Shown: positions 7,720-11,814 of the stretch, in pieces | Numbering within the stretch: the stretch's first letter is position 1 | Layout of the letters: each line of letters begins with the position of its first letter | NCBI GenBank assembly: GCA_002383605.1 | Contig: DFYK01000023.1 | Span: forward strand, 1-11,814 | Length of the DNA stretch: 11,814 nt | Reading direction: 5' to 3' | Source of the DNA: Proteiniphilum sp. UBA4084 | Lineage (GTDB): Bacteria; Bacteroidota; Bacteroidia; Bacteroidales; Dysgonomonadaceae | The notes under the pieces: generated by a model | Seen by the model: only the letters and a program-made list of their open reading frames with translations | Database searches by the model: none | What the model was told of the DNA's origin: nothing | Translations under genes and position numbers: made by a program

Positions 7720-7746
7720 ATCGACCAAAGTGCCATTTTTGTCGAT
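7720..7746. repeat. Imperfect inverted repeat in the DUF368 to Spy-like gap
   Basis: The arms ATCGACCAAA (7720-7729) and TTTTGTCGAT (7737-7746) pair over ten positions with one C/T mismatch around a 7-nt loop. Read on the minus strand, the hairpin is followed after five bases by seven T residues (plus-strand A run at 7706-7712), so it has the form of a terminator for minus-strand transcription, although no minus-strand gene is seen on its 3' side. It could instead be an operator or a stabilising 3' structure of the DUF368 mRNA. The rest of the 7670-7921 gap is AT-rich. It contains TACTTTTA at 7862-7869, a near match to TAnnTTTG, as the best but weak promoter candidate for the next gene. Confidence 0.45.
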
Positions 7747-7921
7747 GAAGCGGGTTATTCTCCGTGCTAACAGGGTAAATAAATCTATATATCGTTGAAA
7801 ATATGGTCATTATCCGATAAAAAAGTATGTTAAAGAGTGATGTTCCTATTAAACGTTTTCCTACTTTTACGCGTCTTATTCTTAGTTTATTTTTTTATTC
7901 ACTCAATTAAATTATTACAAG

Positions 7922-8380
7922 ATGAAAAAAGTAGCATTGATGACACTGGCAGCCATTCTTACAATGAGCTTCACTGTAATGGCTCAGCAAAACACAGGGA
8001 AACAGGGACGGCGCGCACCTGCAGAGATGAGATGGGACGCCAAAGAGCGGTCTGCGGACATGGCCAAGCAACTCAACTTGTCTGACGAGCAAAAGACAAA
8101 AGTGGAAGCACTCTTTGAAAAACAGGATGCAAAACGCAAGGAAATGATGGCCAAACATCAGGAAAACAGAGAGGCGATGACGCAGGATCGTGAAGCTCGT
8201 CGTGCCGAGATGATGAAAATGCGTGACCAGGCTGTCGCAGAAAACGATGCCGAACTGGAAACCATCATCGGAAAGGATAAAATGGAAGAATGGAAAAAAA
8301 TCCGAGACGAAAGGCAGGAAAGAATGCGCGATACAAATCGTCAGGGCAGGCGTAATATGAATTCTCCGCGAACAAAGTAA
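7922..8380 (+). CDS. Small periplasmic Spy/CpxP-like (LTxxQ, DUF4890-type) protein
   Basis: A 152-residue exported protein. The signal peptide (KK, then a hydrophobic stretch) is likely cleaved after VMA at 19-21, before QQ. The mature chain is almost wholly helical and very charged (Lys, Arg, Glu, Asp), with no Cys. It has an LTxxQ-like motif, LNLSDEQKTKVEALFEKQ (51-68), and a second related stretch, ELETIIGKDKMEEWKKIR (111-128). This is the layout of Spy/CpxP-type periplasmic chaperones and of the DUF4890 proteins common in Bacteroidota. It is rich in Met, about 11 in roughly 130 mature residues, several clustered (EMMAK, EMMKM). Spy and CpxP respond to envelope stress in enterobacteria; a similar role here is inference. 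It appears to be a single-gene transcript: a 252-nt gap lies before it and a strong terminator follows 43 nt after the stop. The ATG is preceded by AT-rich DNA without a clear SD. Confidence 0.8.
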   Translation: MKKVALMTLAAILTMSFTVMAQQNTGKQGRRAPAEMRWDAKERSADMAKQLNLSDEQKTKVEALFEKQDAKRKEMMAKHQENREAMTQDREARRAEMMKMRDQAVAENDAELETIIGKDKMEEWKKIRDERQERMRDTNRQGRRNMNSPRTK

Positions 8381-8423
8381 AACAACCTGCGAGAAAGGCA
8401 ATCAGAAGATTGTCAGCATGTCG

Positions 8424-8462
8424 GCGGCCGATTCAATTCAATGAGTCGGCCGCTTATTTTTT
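8424..8462 (+). terminator. Rho-independent terminator of the Spy/CpxP-like gene
   Basis: The arms GCGGCCGA (8424-8431) and TCGGCCGC (8446-8453) form an 8-bp perfect GC-rich stem. It extends inward by four more pairs, one of them G/U (8432-8435 with 8442-8445), around a 6-nt loop. The tract TTATTTTTT (8454-8462) follows directly. The T tract includes the first two bases of the reverse-complement stop codon of the convergent solute-binding gene. The minus-strand side lacks a T tract, so it should act only on + strand transcripts. Confidence 0.88.
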
Positions 8463-9288
8463 AGTAGTACGTATCGTAGATGGTTTTAAATGCTTTCGTG
8501 CCCTTAAACCGGTCGAGCCAGCTGTTCAGACTGTCAAGCAATACCGGAGAATCACGCCGTACAGCCCATGATTCCAACTGTGTAAAACTGATATCTGTTT
8601 CTATATCTATCTCCGGGAAAGTTGCAGACAAACGCCTGGCTACTCTTTCATCGCACACCGTGAAATCGATATCGCCTGCAGCCACCATCATCACCAGCTG
8701 TTCCGCTTCATAGACCGGATCCTCATTGATGTAGATGGTATCTCCAATTTCGTGTGAGAGGTTATTCAGCCTGAGAATGGCGGGCGAGTCCCTGGCCACG
8801 TAAATGGTTTTCTTCGCCAGTTTGAGCTGTTGACGGATTGGCTCTATGCTGTCGTTGTATGCTGCTTTACGTTGCACCAGCACCTGTTTGTTCAGCATAA
8901 GGGGATCGGTGAAAGAAAAAGAGTCTTTCAATTGCGTGTTGACAGGAATATTCCTGGCCACCAGGTCGTAACGATGATACAACAACCCTTCCAGATTTTC
9001 ATCGAGGCTGTTTTCCAGAAAAAGATGCACCTTTATACCCCATTCCTTTTCAAGCGCCTCCATCATCTCGAGCTGAAAACCACGGGTTGAATCACCGGAG
9101 ACAAAATAGCCGATGGTGTTGTAGTCGGTCACCACGTTCAGCTCCCCAGAAGCCATGATCTCCTTGTAATCCCTCGGTGTGGTTGGCGGCTTCCCTTGGC
9201 CGCTCAACATATTGTGAAGCACGATCATGACAGTCAAGGTCACAACCAGCAAAATAAGATAGAGATAGAGACGCTTATTAAACTTCAC
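8461..9288 (-). CDS. Membrane-anchored solute-binding protein, SBP_bac_3 type (MltF N-domain-like)
   Basis: A 275-residue protein with a short basic N-terminus and one hydrophobic segment (about 8-26) that is probably an uncleaved anchor. It has no lipobox Cys. The rest is a periplasmic two-lobed binding domain of the family 3 (amino-acid type) fold: GELNVVTDYNTIGYFV (48-63), GFQLEMMEALEKEWG (70-84), YDLVARNIPVN (107-117), FSFTDPLMLNKQVLV (124-138) and GDIDFTVCDERVARR (205-219). The same domain forms the N-terminal half of the lytic transglycosylase MltF, but no transglycosylase domain follows: the chain stops at YDTYY. It may bind a small solute or a peptidoglycan fragment; the ligand is unknown. 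The start is GTG, 5 nt after the porin stop codon, so the two are probably one transcript. No ABC permease or ATPase genes are in the window. Confidence 0.85.
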   Translation of the reverse strand: MKFNKRLYLYLILLVVTLTVMIVLHNMLSGQGKPPTTPRDYKEIMASGELNVVTDYNTIGYFVSGDSTRGFQLEMMEALEKEWGIKVHLFLENSLDENLEGLLYHRYDLVARNIPVNTQLKDSFSFTDPLMLNKQVLVQRKAAYNDSIEPIRQQLKLAKKTIYVARDSPAILRLNNLSHEIGDTIYINEDPVYEAEQLVMMVAAGDIDFTVCDERVARRLSATFPEIDIETDISFTQLESWAVRRDSPVLLDSLNSWLDRFKGTKAFKTIYDTYY

Positions 9289-9293
9289 GGAAA

Positions 9294-11351
9294 TTAATTA
9301 TGCAGATTCACGGAAAGGCCCATTTTAAAAACAAAGGGATTCACCGGATATCCCGGTAATGAGAAGTACTCCTGTGGCTTGATGAGCTTCGTCGCCACAT
9401 TGTAGAACATCACAAAAAAGCGTGTCTGCTTCAGGTGCATATTGGCATACACGGTGGAGATCGGATAGTTGCCAATCTCCTTTTCCTGCTGATTGTAAAA
9501 CTGCAGCAGCGCAGGTTCATATCCCGGCGCAAAATACCGGGTATGGTAATGGGCGTCGACCCCCAGCTGCAGCGTAAGCTCGTTCACAATTTTCGTTTTC
9601 AGGTACATGTTGGAATAAAGGCTGAGGGTAGGCACAGGGACTACCGCCTCATCGCTGGAGGTCTGGTAGACCACCTCGTTGTCCCAGTTGAACACGCCGA
9701 GTCGCAGATTCTGCTCCACACGTGCAGTCAGCACCTGAATGCTGGCGTTCTCCTGTTGTATGTTCTTATCCCGGTCGAAATAGATGAAGTTCTGCAAATT
9801 CTCCACCCCGGCACTCAACGTGGTGTTTGTGAAGGGGATATGCAGTTTGCCACCCACATATACCCTGCGGATATCGCCAAAATCACGATCCCACTTGAAA
9901 TACTTTGAATAGTAATGATCCTGCAGATACTTTGGTCGCAGGTTTTTGATATATGCCTCTGCCGAAAGTGTGGTCCGACGGCCAGCAATGTCAAAACCGG
10001 TCTCCACATCGCCCATCGCCCTGAACTCACCCAGGTTGGCTCCCAACACCCCCAGGTCGGCCCGGAGATTGAACAACAGGTTGTCGCCCTGCTGCTTGTT
10101 GAGAACACCACCCACCGTGACGGCACTCTCGCGGTATTGCCTGTAGCCGGGGCCAATGCTGTCCCGCAGGGAATAATTGCGCAGGTCGTACTCCAGGAAA
10201 GCGGTCAATCCAAACTTCACCCACTCCTTAAATCCCTCTCTCAGGCTGAGTGACACACTATTTTTAACCGAGGTGAAACGAATGCTGTCATCCACCGCCT
10301 CATCATAAAAGCGGTTTTTATAGAACTGATCGATGCGCTGCATCCGTACCCCTTCCACATCCACGTAAGCAGTATCGTACGACAGGAAGCGACGATGCTG
10401 CTGTGTAAACTCCGATGAAAAGCCGATGCTGGCCACCGGCACGAAATGTTCCGGCCCCTTGTGCAGCGAGTCACTTGCAATCTCCTTGTATCCCAGATTG
10501 TACCGCCCCGATAAAAAATAACGGTTGTTGCCTACCGAGTTCCAGGTATTGGTAAACTTCACGGGGATGTCCTTCGAGGTAAAGCTCTGCTGTATGGCCT
10601 GGGGGTCGGTAATGAAGAGTTCGTCGGTGATGCCGCCGTTCTCGAAGTTGCTCAGTGAGCCCAGGTTCATAAAGGCATGCGCCTCAATCTTGTCGGAGAT
10701 GTAGTTGCCGAAGAGGGTGAAGTTGTTGTGTTTCACCGACTGGGAAGCATAGAAACCGCGGGCATTAATCAAGTCTACATCCAGACCCACGTTCAGCTTT
10801 TTCCCGAAGTTGGAGGTGAGCCTGGCTTCGAATTGTTCCTCACGGGTCTGCTTGGATCCGGCACGGTGATAATTGAGTCGTGAGTAAGGCACGCGGGTGT
10901 TGACAAACAACAGGTCCCGGGGCTCCTTCAGGTAGTAGGAATAGGCATTGTTGAAAACAAACGTTTCCGTCTCTTCCCGGTCGAAAAATATTTTGGAGAA
11001 CATCGGTGCACCCAATGGCGCCAGGAAGCCCATGGCCACCGACTGCCCGTCGGGAAGTACCGTTTGCTGAAAGTTATGCAGCAACGTATCTGAAACAGCC
11101 GGCAGCCGATTGCCGGTGCGTGTGTCAATTCTCCAGATGGTCATCTGCGCCATCTTTTGCAGTGAGTCGGCTTCTGCGCCATGGTCGTGTATCAGATGAT
11201 CGAGGGACGATGACTGTCGTGGCAGCAGATCCAGTGAATCGGGGTTTGTGGTAATCTGCGACGAATCGGGCATGATGATGCGAGCCTGCGACAATGCCAC
11301 CGTCAGACCAATCATCCATGCAAAAAAAATAATTAACAGCTTTTCTTTCAT
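9294..11351 (-). CDS. Putative porin (Porin_10-like outer-membrane beta-barrel)
   Basis: Predicted outer-membrane channel protein, 685 residues with the chosen start. The frame is open to an ATG at 11381, but I prefer the ATG at 11351. From there the protein begins MKEKLLIIFFAWMIGLTVALSQA, a standard signal peptide, while the ten extra residues (MAFFYVDLHP) would spoil it and their start codon lies inside a terminator-like hairpin. The mature N-terminus (about the first 100 residues) is polar, with SSLDHLIHD and LPDGQSVAMGFLAPLGAPM. Barrel-like alternating strands follow, including LLFVNTRVPYSRLNYHRAGS and the RGFYASQSVKHNNFTLFGNYISD region typical of the Bacteroidota putative porin family. 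It ends FKMGLSVNLHN. No substrate is predictable. It is followed after 5 nt by the solute-binding protein gene, which suggests a shared uptake or sensing role. A TAGATTTG -7 motif lies 7-14 nt upstream of the ATG at 11351. Confidence 0.85.
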   Translation of the reverse strand: MKEKLLIIFFAWMIGLTVALSQARIIMPDSSQITTNPDSLDLLPRQSSSLDHLIHDHGAEADSLQKMAQMTIWRIDTRTGNRLPAVSDTLLHNFQQTVLPDGQSVAMGFLAPLGAPMFSKIFFDREETETFVFNNAYSYYLKEPRDLLFVNTRVPYSRLNYHRAGSKQTREEQFEARLTSNFGKKLNVGLDVDLINARGFYASQSVKHNNFTLFGNYISDKIEAHAFMNLGSLSNFENGGITDELFITDPQAIQQSFTSKDIPVKFTNTWNSVGNNRYFLSGRYNLGYKEIASDSLHKGPEHFVPVASIGFSSEFTQQHRRFLSYDTAYVDVEGVRMQRIDQFYKNRFYDEAVDDSIRFTSVKNSVSLSLREGFKEWVKFGLTAFLEYDLRNYSLRDSIGPGYRQYRESAVTVGGVLNKQQGDNLLFNLRADLGVLGANLGEFRAMGDVETGFDIAGRRTTLSAEAYIKNLRPKYLQDHYYSKYFKWDRDFGDIRRVYVGGKLHIPFTNTTLSAGVENLQNFIYFDRDKNIQQENASIQVLTARVEQNLRLGVFNWDNEVVYQTSSDEAVVPVPTLSLYSNMYLKTKIVNELTLQLGVDAHYHTRYFAPGYEPALLQFYNQQEKEIGNYPISTVYANMHLKQTRFFVMFYNVATKLIKPQEYFSLPGYPVNPFVFKMGLSVNLHN

Positions 11352-11357
11352 CGGGTG

Positions 11358-11365
11358 CAAATCTA
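11358..11365 (-). promoter_or_regulatory. -7 promoter element (TAnnTTTG) for the porin/solute-binding unit
   Basis: The minus strand reads TAGATTTG, an exact match to the Bacteroidota -7 consensus. It ends only 6 nt before the ATG at 11351, so a transcript starting at the usual distance would have almost no leader. It lies just downstream of the terminator-like hairpin of the preceding gene. No -33 TTTG is seen at normal spacing, so the call is tentative. Confidence 0.45.
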
Positions 11366-11368
11366 CAT

Positions 11369-11402
11369 AAAAAAACGCCATGCAGTGATATTCAGCACTG
11401 CA
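11369..11402 (-). terminator. Probable rho-independent terminator of the MutS-related gene
   Basis: Read on the minus strand, TGCAGTG (11402-11396) pairs perfectly with CACTGCA (11387-11381) around an 8-nt loop. Five bases and then seven T residues (11375-11369) follow. The stem is short and the spacer before the T run is slightly long, so it is a moderate candidate. It begins 36 nt after the stop codon of the MutS-related gene and ends just before the porin -7 motif. Confidence 0.5.
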
Positions 11403-11437
11403 ATTCCGCAGTTTTTGTTATTTTTTAGGATGCCCTG

Positions 11438-11814
11438 TTATTCCGTGATACCCATCTTTCTCATCAGGAAACTGGCATTCATATTTCGGGCAATGCCTTC
11501 CTGCAGCCGATAGCTAAAAGTGAGCGCATCATCCCGGATAACGGCATCAAAGTGCCAGTTCTTTATTTCCTGCGGATATTCATCTTCCAGGTTCCCCAGT
11601 GCCAGGTCGTGCGTGGCAATGATACCATTTCCGCCCAGGCCGATCAGTCGTTTCATCAGTGCCAGGGAGCCCCGTTGCTTGTCCTCTGAATTGGTTCCTT
11701 TCAGTATCTCGTCCAGGATGATCAGCAGGCCCTCCTCTCCTCCTTCGAGCCAGTCGATAATCATCCTGAGCCGCTTCAGCTCCGCCAGAAAATAAGACTC
11801 GCTGTTTACCAGGG
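11438..11814 (-). CDS. MutS-related DNA mismatch repair-type ATPase, C-terminal part only
   Basis: The frame runs off the right edge, so only about 125 C-terminal residues are seen. They belong to the ATPase domain of the MutS superfamily: an SESYFLAELKRL segment (counterpart of the conserved STF..E motif), Walker B LLIILDEI followed directly by LKGTNSEDKQRGS, and the switch segment IIATHDLALGNLE. Walker A would lie upstream, outside the window. The C-terminus, QEGIARNMNASFLMRKMGI, is typical of the MutS-like proteins of about 600 residues common in Bacteroidota, which lack the mismatch-recognition domain. Classical MutS and MutS2 are less likely by this ending, but the missing N-terminus prevents a firm subfamily call. 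A Met codon at 11762-11764 lies inside the domain and is not the start. A terminator-like hairpin follows the stop. Confidence 0.88.
   Translation of the reverse strand, partial: LVNSESYFLAELKRLRMIIDWLEGGEEGLLIILDEILKGTNSEDKQRGSLALMKRLIGLGGNGIIATHDLALGNLEDEYPQEIKNWHFDAVIRDDALTFSYRLQEGIARNMNASFLMRKMGITE

Noticed and set aside
7837..8085. 82-residue + strand frame with a hydrophobic N-terminus overlapping the Spy-like gene
   Set aside because: Its hydrophobic start merely translates the AT-rich intergenic DNA, and the rest is an out-of-frame reading of the Spy-like gene.
7907..8401. 164-residue minus-strand frame opposite the Spy-like gene
   Set aside because: Phe/His/Cys-rich composition is the typical mirror of a Lys/Glu-rich helix gene, and the terminator and signal peptide support the + strand gene.
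11438..11814. Classical mutS mismatch repair gene
   Set aside because: The visible C-terminal end matches the shorter MutS-related proteins of Bacteroidota better than MutS, but the N-terminus is outside the window, so I kept only the superfamily call.
1..11814. CRISPR array, tRNA, rRNA, insertion sequence, integrase or attachment repeats
   Set aside because: No regularly spaced direct repeats, no cloverleaf-like gene, no transposase or recombinase motifs and no paired terminal repeats were seen on either strand.

Overview
The window looks like an ordinary chromosomal segment of a Bacteroidota (order Bacteroidales) bacterium. Three observations support this. The protein families are typical of that phylum: GH29 fucosidase, a DUF5916 outer-membrane protein, a Porin_10-like putative porin, and a MutS-related ATPase that is not classical MutS. 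Shine-Dalgarno sequences are weak or absent. Several intergenic regions carry the Bacteroidota -7 promoter motif TAnnTTTG. The composition is suggestive of Dysgonomonadaceae or a relative, but the genus cannot be fixed from sequence reading alone.

Layout, left to right. (1) The C-terminal part of menA (menaquinone synthesis) enters from the left on the + strand. (2) It meets head-on a compact three-gene minus-strand unit running 4378 to 837: a HerA/YjgR-type ATPase, a secreted protein of unknown function, and a secreted GH29 alpha-L-fucosidase, with gaps of 18 and 20 nt. (3) A 155-nt divergent promoter region separates this unit from a + strand DUF5916 outer-membrane protein (CBM9-like domain plus beta-barrel, TTG start), followed by a DUF368 membrane protein that has its own -7 motif. 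(4) A 252-nt AT-rich gap containing an inverted repeat precedes a small periplasmic Spy/CpxP-like protein, which ends in a strong rho-independent terminator. (5) That terminator abuts a minus-strand pair, a putative porin followed 5 nt later by a membrane-anchored solute-binding protein. (6) The C-terminal end of a MutS-related ATPase enters from the right edge on the minus strand, with a terminator-like hairpin just before the porin promoter.

Most of the genes are envelope functions: quinone synthesis, possible undecaprenyl-phosphate recycling (DUF368), a periplasmic stress-type protein, two outer-membrane barrels, a solute-binding protein and a glycosidase. There is no SusC/SusD pair, so the fucosidase is not in a recognisable polysaccharide utilisation locus. 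I see no mobile element, CRISPR array, tRNA, rRNA or defence island, and no convincing new multi-gene system. The items most worth a second look are the compact promoter/start arrangement of the porin, the porin plus solute-binding pair without a permease, the odd HerA/unknown/fucosidase gene unit, and the inverted repeat in the 7670-7921 gap.
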